From the NCBI GenBank assembly GCA_947462335.1, contig OX381717.1, positions 15,491,166 through 15,555,165 of the forward strand: 64,000 bases of DNA, in the 5' to 3' direction. Source of the DNA: Harmothoe impar. Lineage: Eukaryota > Annelida > Polychaeta > Phyllodocida > Polynoidae. The notes under the pieces were generated by a model. It searched no databases. It was not told the DNA's origin and saw nothing but the letters and a program-made list of their open reading frames with translations. How positions within the stretch are numbered: the first letter of the stretch is position 1; each line of letters opens with the position of its first letter. A program made the translations under genes and the position numbers. This document shows positions 42,922 through 53,070 of this stretch, piece by piece.

Positions 42922-44919
42922 TTGGCGGTAGTGGTGTATACGAAGAAGTTTAAGCACTTCCTTTGGGGAGGTGACTTTACTTTACGGACAGATCACTCGT
43001 CCTTAAGGTGGCTGTTGAACTTTAAGGAAGCAGAAGGAATGATCGGTCGATGGCTGACCCACTTGTCCGAGTTCGGGTTGGAAAATAGCCAAATCCAACA
43101 CAGAGCAGGGAGCAAGCATATCAATGCTGACGCCCTTTCGAGAAGACCCATACGGAAATGTTCTAGAATGGATTGCGATGATTGTGGAGCCCATAATGCT
43201 GTAATAGCTGGAGTTCGAATGCCGTATGATGTAGGACATTCTAAAGCAATGGAATGGTCCACCGAAACCATCAGGCAATTCCAGAAGGGTGATGCTGTCA
43301 TTTCGAGACTAATAGAACAGGTCTCCAGTGGTGCCCAACCACAAAGACCAACCATTTCGATTGAGAACCGGGAAATGAGACAGCTACTTGCTCAATGGTC
43401 TGAGCTAACTGTTGTTGACGGTATCTTATGTAGGTGGAAGATAACACCGTACAAGGCCAAAATTCGACAAATCGTGATACCCACAGCTATGCGAAGGGAT
43501 ATCATGTATTTCGTACATGGACATCAGACCAGTGGACATTTTGGAAAGAAGCGCTCCCTTGCGCGACTCTCCAGAAGGTATTACTGGCCTGGCATGAGTA
43601 AAGATCTGCTTAGGTGGATCTCTACTTGTCCAGATTGTTGTCTGAGCAAACCAGGTGAAGGCCTGGGGAAGTTGCCACTAACTCAAGAGCTTTGGGGAGT
43701 TAGATTTGCACGCATAGCGGTTGATATCATTAGTGGCCTAAAAACCACTCCTGATGGAAACACGTGCATGATGGTGATCTCCGACTACTATTCGAAGTAT
43801 ACTAGAGTGTTTCCTCTGAAAGATCACAAGGCTCATACATGTGCTCGTGCATTTGTAAAGGGTTGGGTGCTTCATCTAGGCGTGCCCTTGATGTTGCATA
43901 GTGATCAAGGCAGAGAATTCGAATCTGAGTTATGGGCAGCAATGTGCCATAACCTTGCTATATGCAAAACCAGAACGAATCCGTACCGGCCTCAGTCTGA
44001 TGGTCAAGTAGAAAGGTTCAACAGAACCTTGATACAAGTCCTGAAGCCTCTGGTCAACAGTCAGATGGATGATTGGGACGAGCAATGCGAGTTTGTGGTA
44101 CATGCTTATAATAGTACGGTGCATGCTTCCACCGGTTGTTCCCCCAATTTGTTGGTATTCGGAGAGGATTTGATTATGCCTGCTGACTTGGTGTTTGGCG
44201 TAGCTGGGATAAACGCTGAAACACCCTGTCAGGTGATGTTCGTGGAGGCATTGAGGGATCAATTCAAGTCCGCATACGAGATGGTTCGATGTGAACTAAG
44301 CAAATCTGCTTCATGGCAAAAAGTGGGCTATGACGTAGGTTTGAAACTTAGGTCCTTTCGAGTGGGGGATGAAGTAGTTAGGCTACACGACCCCCTACAG
44401 CAGCTAAAGTTGTCACCCAACTGGGATGGTCCCTTTACTGTGGTTCGGATTGTTTCAGAATCCACGGTGGTGATCAAATCCTTGCTGGGACGCCTGTATA
44501 AATCCAATGTAGCTCGCCTACGCCGGTGGCAGGGTGATGCTTCAGCGCATTCGAAGCCAGGGGAGCATTCGAAGTCAGATAACACTGAGTGGAGAGCGAC
44601 CACCCCGGAACGACGTGGTCCTGGTAGACCTAGGAAACTAGTGATACCCTCAGATGAGAAAAAACCTATGCCTCCTGGTATTGGTAAATTAAAGCGGGGC
44701 CGGGGTAGGCCTAAAAAAAATTTACCAATTCGAGCTTCTAGCAAGAAGGATAAAAAGTGCGGGAAAAAAGTCTCGGCAAATGAAGGTCTGAAGGGGAGGA
44801 GGGCTGTCCAATTGACTACTGGACATCCTGTCGAATCTTCCCGGACGACCAGGTCTAAAGAACCCAAGGTGGGGTTAAGACGCAGTCCACGGCATAATCC
44901 GGAGACTGCTGTGACCTAA
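42922..44919 (+). CDS. Pol part 2: rest of RNase H and integrase with AT-hook tail
   Basis: Same frame as the preceding segment, directly after the amber codon; it has no own start evidence (first codon TTG). RNase H continues with TDHSSLRW. Integrase follows: zinc-binding H-H-C-C region around GHQTSGHFGKKRS to CPDCC, catalytic D, D and E in AVDIIS, HSDQGREF and DGQVERFNRT with D-x35-E spacing, and a GPF module in NWDGPFTVVRI. The tail is strongly basic with two AT-hook cores, RGPGRPRK and KRGRGRPKK, which bind the minor groove of AT-rich DNA in other proteins. It catalyses insertion of the element. Confidence 0.88.
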   Translation: MAVVVYTKKFKHFLWGGDFTLRTDHSSLRWLLNFKEAEGMIGRWLTHLSEFGLENSQIQHRAGSKHINADALSRRPIRKCSRMDCDDCGAHNAVIAGVRMPYDVGHSKAMEWSTETIRQFQKGDAVISRLIEQVSSGAQPQRPTISIENREMRQLLAQWSELTVVDGILCRWKITPYKAKIRQIVIPTAMRRDIMYFVHGHQTSGHFGKKRSLARLSRRYYWPGMSKDLLRWISTCPDCCLSKPGEGLGKLPLTQELWGVRFARIAVDIISGLKTTPDGNTCMMVISDYYSKYTRVFPLKDHKAHTCARAFVKGWVLHLGVPLMLHSDQGREFESELWAAMCHNLAICKTRTNPYRPQSDGQVERFNRTLIQVLKPLVNSQMDDWDEQCEFVVHAYNSTVHASTGCSPNLLVFGEDLIMPADLVFGVAGINAETPCQVMFVEALRDQFKSAYEMVRCELSKSASWQKVGYDVGLKLRSFRVGDEVVRLHDPLQQLKLSPNWDGPFTVVRIVSESTVVIKSLLGRLYKSNVARLRRWQGDASAHSKPGEHSKSDNTEWRATTPERRGPGRPRKLVIPSDEKKPMPPGIGKLKRGRGRPKKNLPIRASSKKDKKCGKKVSANEGLKGRRAVQLTTGHPVESSRTTRSKEPKVGLRRSPRHNPETAVT

Positions 44920-45206
44920 TTTGTATACACAACAAGAAGTTTCGATGCCATGATGGTAGTACAGACCTAATTGCTGTCGAGTGAGCAGAGCTAGGATGAG
45001 AGTTGATCATGAACGTCCCCGAGGGTGGCAGACGGAACTATCCGGCGGGTATTCTTATGTTACCCGTAATGACATTTGCCTACACTCCTGAAGAATTCAT
45101 GATTAGCGGTATCCCTGGTACTGTGGAACTGACTCAATAAGGATTACACTCCGGTGAGCTACCCGTTCGATTAGTGGCGGGAAACGCGAGCGTCTCCCGC
45201 CGGGTT

Positions 45207-48200
45207 ATGACCATGCCACCCCCGGCTACAGTCAACCTAGGGCCGTTGCCGTGGCGCAATGTCCCGAAACGCGTTGCTTCGAAAGACATAGACAATTCGA
45301 CGTCAACCCGGCTTAACGCAGCAGGTGATGAGGAAGAGGACGAGATGCCAGAGTTGGAAGAGGTAAGCCAGAAATTGCCTATCCATGCAGTATCTGACGA
45401 AGAAATGGAGGACGTTGTGCGAACATCGCTGGCCCAGCAACAACTTATAGAAGTGCTGTCGTGCGAGTCGCCCTTCGATTCCTCGCTGAAACTACATCCC
45501 ACATTGATGTCGATGATGTTGGACAGGCTGGGAGAGGGTTTCTATCGTTACGATCCCACTTGGTTAGACAGTTACGGAGGGGCGATTCGAGGGGCTTTTA
45601 AGAATGGAGTCTTCAGTGACATTCTGTTAGAATGTGGTACGAACTTTCGGCATCTCCAACAAGCCAAGGCTATGGAGGAAGCAGTGCCCTCAAGTGATGG
45701 GAGCACAACCAGTACGAAGGGGAAGAAAAAGAAATTTTCCAAGACCAAAGGTAGTCGTAAAACTTCCAACGGCAGTACTCCTCCCAATACTCCGCCTAAG
45801 TCCGAGGTATCCGAACCTGCCCCAGTCCAGTCCGAATGCTCTTCGAGTACTTCCCAGTCGGCTTCAACGTCATTCGAAGAACCAACTACGACCACCGGGA
45901 CTACTGAGTCTCCATCCGAATCTCTTCCGAAAGCTCCGGGACCTTTACCAGTCCCATTCGAAGAAGACTCAGCTAGCGTGGAGTTGGGTCCGCGGGAGAT
46001 CCATTCGGATACCTCAGGATCAGTTGAGCAAGAAGCTCGTTATGCTCAGGTGGTTAGAGAATCCGATGAACTCAGGGCAGCCAATGAACAGTTACGGCTA
46101 ACTCTGGAAGCTATGCAAACTGCCCCCAGAACGCCAATGACTCGAGCCCAGTCCCGTAAGAACCCCAATCCACAACAAAAAGGACGGTCCGTATCCGACG
46201 CTTCGGATCTGGAGGAGGTCCCCTTCGAACTTCCAAAGAGCCAGAAACGGAAGGCGAAGAAGAGTGAGGCACGACAGCCATGTGTACCTCATCCTTCGCC
46301 TCCCCAAACTACTGCGATTAATAGGTCCCCAACCGTGAGGTTGGTGGACGTAGTATCCAGTACGGCCTCTACCCCTTCGACGCCTCCTAGGGCACCCACC
46401 CGGACGCATTCGACCCCTCCAGCAACTCCGACTAAGACTTCAGTGCAGGTCAAGGTACCTGCATCTCCGTCTACGTCCTCCGAGTCAGGGCAATCGAACA
46501 CGCCACCAGTGGTTTCGTCGCCCCCTCCAGCTGCAGGGGCAGGTGCCTCGGCAGACGTCCCAAGTTCTCGGGTGGAGGACATGATTTGGCGCAATGCCAG
46601 TGGGGGCTTCAAGAAATTTAGGCCCGAGTGCATGGAACACTGCAAGCGATCGAGGGATATGTATTCGTGTCCCAAAGAACCGGACCATGAAGGATTGTCT
46701 GATGACGAAGAATGGATGAGATCCAATATGGGTTCACCCAGTTCCTGGTCATGGACAGAAAACTGGTTCGGTCGGCTGCTGGATCGAAAACAGTTCCCCG
46801 AGACCTACTACAACCATGAGGGCCGCCCCAAAATACGATGGGCGATGGCCCGGTACAAGGAAGGGGTAAGGGAGGATTGCCCATTCGATTCCTGTCGCGT
46901 CTACTTCGCACACGAGAACCGCCCCATGCCTACTCGTCTTCGATTCATGCGACATCTCGTGGAGAAGCACATGCACCACCATGCGATGTATGTCTGCGCT
47001 GACATTGGCAAGTCGAACAAAAGGTGTTCGGGAATGTGGACCCCTCGAAGAGGCCGAATGATCGAGCACCTGATACAATGTCATGGCCAAGCCATGATGT
47101 TGGCCAGAAAGAATGTTGGAGATCTCCATGCATCACTGGTGGCAGGCCTGGACAAAGTAAAGTTCGAAACCATTACGATTGAGACCTTCCAATTCGGAAA
47201 GGTCCAATTAACCCGGAATTCGAAACAGTCAGCTGTCTTCCAGCGTACTGATCGACGTGGTCGGCTGGACCTGAACGACGCCTTGTACAAGGAATTGTAC
47301 GACTGGAGAGCGGCCAACCCCCTTCCAGGGAAACGAAGTGAGAACAGGAGTCCAGCCACTTCCGAACCTGACTGCAAAAAGGTCAAATCCGAGGTTCCGG
47401 CTCCAAGAGCTCCAACTGCAGCACGAGGGCGCGCAACAACGATTGAGCACCGGTCCCCACTGAAGGACTTGCGTCCTAACTATGGTCCGGACTTCTCAGC
47501 CCCCAAGGGTCGTTCCCAGCTGCAAACCCTTCGTCCTCTGACCCCTGGTAACCTGGCCAGTAAGGCTGAGTACCCTTCAATGGACTTCCCTGGTCCGGAG
47601 GTACAGACTGAGAAGGATCCGTACAAAAATCTCCCTACGGGCATCTCTGTAATGGATGCCATCCGCCAACCGGACTCACGGGACGTGGAGATGGCGGATT
47701 CGGATCACTTTGTGCTGCCTGGGAAAAAGGACTTGGTGGTGACGACCACCAACCTCACTCCTCGGGCAGAAGACAAGGTGAAACCAAAGGCTGACAGTTC
47801 TACAAAGTCAGTGGGGCGTAAAACCCCTGCTACTAGTGCGGATTCGACATCCATGAAAACTGAGCCTGTGGTGGACCCGGTTCCAGTGACCACTTCGAAC
47901 CCAGTCACCACCACACCAACGACAACTGCTGGAGGAGGGAAGGCAGCAACTGTTGCAGCCACCCTACTCACCACCACTACTACTACTGCCACTGTGCCCT
48001 ATAAGCCCAGTGTTCGTGAGGAACCAGCAGTGGATCCAAACCAGTGGTATGATCTGATGATCAGTGGTGAAAACATTCGGCCGAGGATACAGATTCCGAA
48101 GGACTACTTCGAGCCTCCAAAGGCTCCGGATGCGGTGGTGCATAAGGAGCTGTACGAACGATGGTTGCAGGAACACCTGGCTGGCATGCAACGATATGCA

Positions 48201-48524
48201 GCCGGTGTGGCGAGAGCATCAGCCAACTATGCCATCACCATGCAGGGCAAGGAGGTCGAGAGGCTGAGGAAGATCTTCGAACAGCAACGGATTGACGAAC
48301 AATCGGAGCCAGATAAGGTGATCGAACTCACCAAGCAGCTGGCACAATCGAAGAAAGAACTCTCAACAGCTCGTTGTCTGCAGAAAGCTGCAGAAGATAC
48401 TCTGGACGATCAGGCCAAAACGATGAAGGCGCTGAACGTTAAGTTCATTCGGGTATTCGGGATAGGACTCACCCAATGGAGTGGGTCACTCGAAGAACTC
48501 CAGAGCGTATTGAAGGACTTATAA
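45207..48524 (+). CDS. Third ORF of the 12-kb retrotransposon, function unknown
   Basis: The first ATG at 45207 gives 1105 residues in the position where some elements carry env. No signal peptide, membrane segment or fusion motif is visible, so it is not envelope-like. Visible parts: an acidic N-terminus; long Ser/Thr/Pro-rich linkers; at about residues 558-620 two C2H2-like zinc-binding patterns (CPFDSC ... HLVEKH and CADIGKSNKRC ... HLIQCH); more low complexity; and a C-terminal Glu/Gln/Lys-rich coiled coil with KVIELTKQLAQSKKELSTAR. A nucleic-acid-binding or particle-associated role is inference. The frame is fully open in this copy, so it is probably translated, perhaps from a spliced RNA. 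Confidence 0.8.
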   Translation: MTMPPPATVNLGPLPWRNVPKRVASKDIDNSTSTRLNAAGDEEEDEMPELEEVSQKLPIHAVSDEEMEDVVRTSLAQQQLIEVLSCESPFDSSLKLHPTLMSMMLDRLGEGFYRYDPTWLDSYGGAIRGAFKNGVFSDILLECGTNFRHLQQAKAMEEAVPSSDGSTTSTKGKKKKFSKTKGSRKTSNGSTPPNTPPKSEVSEPAPVQSECSSSTSQSASTSFEEPTTTTGTTESPSESLPKAPGPLPVPFEEDSASVELGPREIHSDTSGSVEQEARYAQVVRESDELRAANEQLRLTLEAMQTAPRTPMTRAQSRKNPNPQQKGRSVSDASDLEEVPFELPKSQKRKAKKSEARQPCVPHPSPPQTTAINRSPTVRLVDVVSSTASTPSTPPRAPTRTHSTPPATPTKTSVQVKVPASPSTSSESGQSNTPPVVSSPPPAAGAGASADVPSSRVEDMIWRNASGGFKKFRPECMEHCKRSRDMYSCPKEPDHEGLSDDEEWMRSNMGSPSSWSWTENWFGRLLDRKQFPETYYNHEGRPKIRWAMARYKEGVREDCPFDSCRVYFAHENRPMPTRLRFMRHLVEKHMHHHAMYVCADIGKSNKRCSGMWTPRRGRMIEHLIQCHGQAMMLARKNVGDLHASLVAGLDKVKFETITIETFQFGKVQLTRNSKQSAVFQRTDRRGRLDLNDALYKELYDWRAANPLPGKRSENRSPATSEPDCKKVKSEVPAPRAPTAARGRATTIEHRSPLKDLRPNYGPDFSAPKGRSQLQTLRPLTPGNLASKAEYPSMDFPGPEVQTEKDPYKNLPTGISVMDAIRQPDSRDVEMADSDHFVLPGKKDLVVTTTNLTPRAEDKVKPKADSSTKSVGRKTPATSADSTSMKTEPVVDPVPVTTSNPVTTTPTTTAGGGKAATVAATLLTTTTTTATVPYKPSVREEPAVDPNQWYDLMISGENIRPRIQIPKDYFEPPKAPDAVVHKELYERWLQEHLAGMQRYAAGVARASANYAITMQGKEVERLRKIFEQQRIDEQSEPDKVIELTKQLAQSKKELSTARCLQKAAEDTLDDQAKTMKALNVKFIRVFGIGLTQWSGSLEELQSVLKDL

Positions 48525-49474
48525 GCTAACTTGGGTGTTCGGCTGTTCGATTGTGTGATTGAGGACTTGTGCATATGATGCTTCGATGATACTGTAATAA
48601 TTGTGTTGTTATTATAAAACATCCATGATTAAGGTCATGATTCGAAGGTAAACATAAGCCAGGTGGAAAATGCATAATTGTCAAGAAATGTCTTCGTTGT
48701 CTAAAAAAAGAAAAAAAAAGGGGTGTCCATACTTTAAGTAGTATAACTTATACTACATACTATGATTCGAACCAAAACTGTACATAATGTTCGGTGCCTA
48801 CTTTTATCTCCAAAAATTTTTCTTTTTGGACATAACAACTGGTATTCGGATTTCGAGAGTATATCTATTGTTAAGATATAAAGGCATATATCGGTTGCCT
48901 CATATGGAGGCTAATATTACTACATTCCTTGGTTATAAGAGTTAATGTCACAACTATGTTGGTTCCAAGTATTTTTACATAATTCCAATAGTTCACGTAA
49001 TTACCTCTCCTGGGACGGTTCGCCCACATAAATATTTTCGAGCCATTACTTCTGTGTCATTCCGTCCTAAAAAAGTCACATATTGTGCAATCTCAACTTA
49101 CCTTAAAATGATTAATGTAGTAACCATTATTGTATCTCAACGAAAACCATACAGAACTGTGATCACTATAGTTAGAAGTAGTATAGAACATATATTCGTA
49201 TATATTCATATTAAAGATGGATACTCACGTATCTATCTTGTCGTTATAGTGTTGGATCTATAAGATCCCTGTTTTGTACATAGAGATGTAAGTGTTGTTT
49301 GGTGTAACAGGTAAAATCTAAAAATCTGTAATTGTACTTTCTACATGTAAGTGTAAAAACGTATATCGTACCTTCAAATGTACCCCGGTATTGTCATCAT
49401 GTACACTGATATTATTCTCCCATATTCGAGTATATTATATTATATCAGATGTATTTCGACCCTGGTTATAATCT
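48525..49474 (+). other. Non-coding 3' region of the 12-kb retrotransposon
   Basis: AT-rich, no open frame of note. TTCGAA or TTCGAG occurs at least five times here, far above chance, as in the coding parts. Confidence 0.65.
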
Positions 49475-49485
49475 GGTGGGGGTGA
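49475..49485 (+). other. Polypurine tract
   Basis: GGTGGGGGTGA directly before the 3' LTR. Confidence 0.65.
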
Positions 49486-50006
49486 TGTAGGGGCACGAAT
49501 AATACGTGTACATATAAGGTCCGTGGAGTCAGAGCGGTAAGTGCCTCCAACGGACACTAGGTGGCAACACCTGAGCCATGTCCTTTCGGTTATCCGGTAG
49601 CGGAGCCGGGCAGGGCACTCCAGACGGCGCTACGGAGGAGTGCCACGTCGACACTGCTTGGTCCGCGCTCAGGGTATATAAGAGGCCGAGGTTGGCTACC
49701 TCACCAGTTAGTCCTAGGACGAGCTCTGACCCGCACCTTTCGTACCTTCGCTTTGACAGGGGCACCTACACCCCTCCCACGTTATGGACTCTGCACCAGC
49801 CATGCTGGCACAGAGCTTAACTGTCCGGTATCGCTAATGCTTCGAACTATCGATAGAATCCTGTGTGTCTTCGAATGGTTGAAAGACCAAGTGAACCGAG
49901 TGGAAAACCTTCGTGTACTTTTGAGGCTGTGATCGAATAAAGACCTGTTGCATTCAAACCGAATTTGGAACCTGTGTTCGTGTTGTACGCATATGAAACC
50001 CCTACA
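49486..50006 (+). repeat. 3' LTR, 521 bp
   Basis: Matches the 5' LTR except for one base (T at 49515). Followed by the duplication GTAT at 50007-50010. Confidence 0.92.
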
Positions 50007-50269
50007 GTATATACCCTACACCCAGATGAGACAATATAAATATCTAAAAGAAAAAAAACAGAAAACAACTAGGGTTGGTGGGCAGAGCCCCCAATTACAT
50101 ACTAGTCGACTAGCCTATCCTACAATTGACTGTGTAGTCTAACCAGTGGTTCATCACTGGCACCATCTAGGGAAGAGAGGGGTAGAACCAGTTATCTTAA
50201 ATAAATGTTTTGTTTAAGATAATCCATTGACTTTAAGATAGTAACGTTTTTAAGAGTGGCCTTTACAAT

Positions 50270-50295
50270 TGGACAGATTATTTTGTTGACGCTCC
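50270..50295. repeat. 26-bp inverted repeat, right arm
   Basis: Exact inverse of 37805-37830. No convincing target duplication outside the pair was found, so its type is open. Confidence 0.7.
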
Positions 50296-50529
50296 CATGT
50301 GGGTGTGTCCCGTCGAGCGTCTTTGAACCAGGCTACTTCTCACCTATGCAGCCCTCATCTCTCCCACTATTTACACAGATAACACTGATAGGCTGCCCAT
50401 ACATAATGGGAATCACGCTCATAGGATGAGAATGGGTAATCTGTGAGAGTTTGCGTCCTGCCAAAATGGCTGCCTCCACTTAAGAATCGTCTGGGTGAAT
50501 GTGACAGGCGTATAGAGGGGCCCTTGATG

Positions 50530-50735
50530 GGGGGTCCCCATGTCGCATGTCGGTTTTAAGAAATGGCCATGTCGCATGTCTATGTCGCTAAAAAATGCTC
50601 ATGTCCCATGTCGATTTTAAGAACTGTCCATGTCCCATGTCACTATGATTTTAAGCCTCATGTCGCATGTCACTAGGCCTCATGTCGCATGTCGAATTTA
50701 AGAAATGGCCATGTCGCCATGTCGAATTTAGTAGT
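50530..50735. repeat. CATGTC repeat block
   Basis: Reversed relative of 2583-3150: repeated CATGTCGCATGTCG and TTTTAAGAAATGGCC units starting at GGGGTCCCCATGTCGCATG. Confidence 0.65.
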
Positions 50736-50806
50736 CTAGGGCCATTATAGACCTATAGAGTCATATCCAGTGGGTCCGCCATCAAAATTTCGCTGGGTGT
50801 GACTGC

Positions 50807-51001
50807 AGAGGGGTTTTCGGCGACCTGGCGACCTGGGCCATTTTCCAGGCGACTTTTCGACCTGGGGCAATAATTTAAGCGACCTGGCGACTTTTGCAAA
50901 AAATTGATTATAGGATATAAGCTCTAAAAAACCGACCTTGCGACCTGGGGGCCTTTATTTCGGCGACTTTCCGACCTGAGGGGGGGCCCCCTCTGCACCA
51001 C
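50807..51001. repeat. GGCGACCTGGCGACC-type MITE
   Basis: Bounded by GACTGCAGAGGGG and CCCCTCTGCACC, with blocks CGGCGACCTGGCGACCTGGG and GGCGACTTTCCGACCTGAGG. Uninterrupted relative of the unit at 12026-12650. Confidence 0.65.
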
Positions 51002-51068
51002 TGTTACGACACACCCTAACTGGTACCTGGGCTGGTACCTTATCCTTGGGTAAGGCCAAAACAAAGAG

Positions 51069-52929
51069 GCTTGTTTCAGGTCACCCGACCGACCCTATCA
51101 AAACAGGGCCGACCCTACATTTTCTATGCAATTTTGAAGACATTTCTACCCTTTTTTGGTCAATTTTGGGGTCTTCAAAAAATAAAGTAAAAAAAACCTA
51201 CTGACCCTACATTTCTTGTCATGTTACATGAAACATTCCTTTTTCTTTGCCTAACCATCACTTCCAGGGACCAGCTTGTACCCAGAGTATCAGCTCTTAT
51301 TGGCTCATTGGGACATGACTTCTCAAGTTGTGCCTCTACATTTGCAAGTGCGTATACTGAAAGTGACATGGTCCGATTTTTTCCATATTTTAAACCATGC
51401 TTAAATGTGTTTCAAATGTTAATACAATATCATATTTGGAGGATAGGGCCAAATGCAATGTCATTTATGGGCAATAAGGGCCCAATTACATGTATAGGTT
51501 AAGTTGTGGTCCAAGTATAACATTTTACAGTGTATTTTTCAATGGGGGAATCATAGCGTGCACTCCAAAATTAGTAGATTGAGCCAAAATCTGATTATAA
51601 GTTGAATTGTAAGCTAAATCCTAGGGAATGAGATTGGATAAAGTAGCTAGCACATGAAGTATGGCCATAGGGAACATTCTGGTTCATTTTTAGCAAAATT
51701 GATTTTTGAGCCCTACTCATCGGACCATAGGCCTATCACTTGAATGTGAAAAAGGGGCATATACCCTGGGGGTATACTGACTGCATGTTCCCTGTAGCTG
51801 AGCTATGCTTATAAGGGAGTGATTTTTTTTTTTACATAAAAAATTCGGACTCTTGACCGGGGGGGGGGTGTAAACAATTTGGACCCCTCTTGGGGGGTGG
51901 GGTAAAAAAGATCCACCAGTTTTGAGCCAAAAAGCCAGCGCGTTACTATGCTTCAAAGGGCCCGCGCGCAAGCGACCCTAAGGGTATGGGGGCGGGGGGG
52001 GGGGGTAAAATATTTTGACCCCTCGACCGGGGGGGGGGGGGGTGTAAAAACCCTCCACCCCCCCTGTTGTTAAAAAATTATCACTCCCTATGTGCCTCTA
52101 GATGGCACCATCACATACCATGCTCTCTGCAGAATAGCCCTGTTATATGTTATGGAGGGAGGCTAATAGGTTGTATAAAGTACATAAAATCTAGTATCCT
52201 CTAGAATTGATAGGGGGCACCCCAGTGCGAGACATGAACACTTGTTAAGAATACTCACCTTTAGCATATTTGGTATACAATCAACTGAAAATTTAGAGGC
52301 ACGGCTTGAGAGGCCGTTCCTTCTTGCTTGTTGTCAGTGCGGGCTTGTCCCATGACTTCTTCAGTAAAATATTTTTTATGCCTTTAGAAGATTGGCCATC
52401 CTTTCACTTGGACATGTTATACACATAAAATCACTAAACAATTTAAAGATACAAGTTTTTAGATTATTATTTTTTTTGCAGAGGACCAAATGCAGGCTAT
52501 TGGCAAATTAAATTCACATTTTGGTAATGAATAGCTTAAGGATCTGCGAAAATTGAGAATATCCATGTGTCCTCTGGCTGGACCTATTGTTTTTGCGATA
52601 CTCTGAGCTTTAATTTGATACCAGAGATAGCCATATTCATTAATTGCTACCATGTTTGTCCAATAAAATGTTTCATTAAAACACATTTCTAATGATGAGG
52701 TGGAATGACTGTCTTCTAAATAATGAAATGGTGGAATGAAATGATTGTCTTCTAAATTTAAACAAGGCCCAAAATAAAACATTTTAAAAACATGAATTAG
52801 CTAGCCTCTCCGCGCACCCTAAAATTGACCAAAAAAGGGTAAAAATATGAATATTTCTTCAAAATTGCATAAAAAACGTAGGGTCGGCCCTGTTTGGATA
52901 GGTTTGGTCGGGAGACCTGAAACAAACCT
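51069..52929. mobile_element. 1.9-kb inverted-repeat element with GTTTCAGGT termini
   Basis: Ends are inverted copies over roughly 100 bp: left GCTTGTTTCAGGTCACCCGA..., right (inverted) GGTTTGTTTCAGGTCTCCCG..., both with AACAGGGCCGACCCTAC, TATGCAATTTTGAAGA and CCCTTTTTTGGTCAATTTT. No transposase-like frame inside; it contains the nested element at 51814-52089. Shorter relatives are at 2057-2224 and, as one end, at about 53605-53665. Confidence 0.75.
51814..52089. mobile_element. MITE with AGGGAGTG termini, nested
   Basis: Left AAGGGAGTGATTTTTTTTTT, right CTGTTGTTAAAAAATTATCA CTCCCT; G runs at 51861-51869 and several between 51991 and 52042. Same family as 14775-15033. Confidence 0.7.
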
Positions 52930-53009
52930 TTATTTTTAATCGAACAGAAGAAACAAAAATAAAAAAACAGAAGAAACACAATGAATTCATACATTAAGGT
53001 TCATTGCAT

Positions 53010-53015
53010 TTTATT
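53010..53015 (-). other. Polyadenylation signal of gene B
   Basis: AATAAA on the minus strand, 242 bases after the stop. Context TGAATAAAATGCA equals that of gene A. The minisatellite lies between stop and signal and accounts for most of the longer 3' UTR. Confidence 0.7.
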
Positions 53016-53070
53016 CATTGCAAATAACAATGTTTTCCAAGGCACATGGATGCGACATGAACAAGATAAA

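Larger units (their letters stand above)
37990..50006 (+). mobile_element. 12-kb Ty3/Gypsy-type LTR retrotransposon with a third ORF
   Basis: 12,017 bp from TGTAGGGG to CCCCTACA. Its 521-bp LTRs differ at a single base (A at 38019, T at 49515), so insertion was recent. Order: leader with primer site, gag, a pol frame interrupted by one amber codon, integrase, a 287-bp spacer, a large third ORF, 960 bp of non-coding sequence, polypurine tract, LTR. Domain order (RT and RNase H before integrase) is Ty3/Gypsy. At 12 kb it is long for the group because of the third ORF and large Gag. It probably cannot make full Pol from this copy unless the amber codon is read through. Confidence 0.92.

Noticed and set aside
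45207..48524. Third ORF as an envelope gene
   Set aside because: No signal peptide, transmembrane segment, cleavage site or glycosylation-rich ectodomain; zinc-finger-like and coiled-coil features instead.
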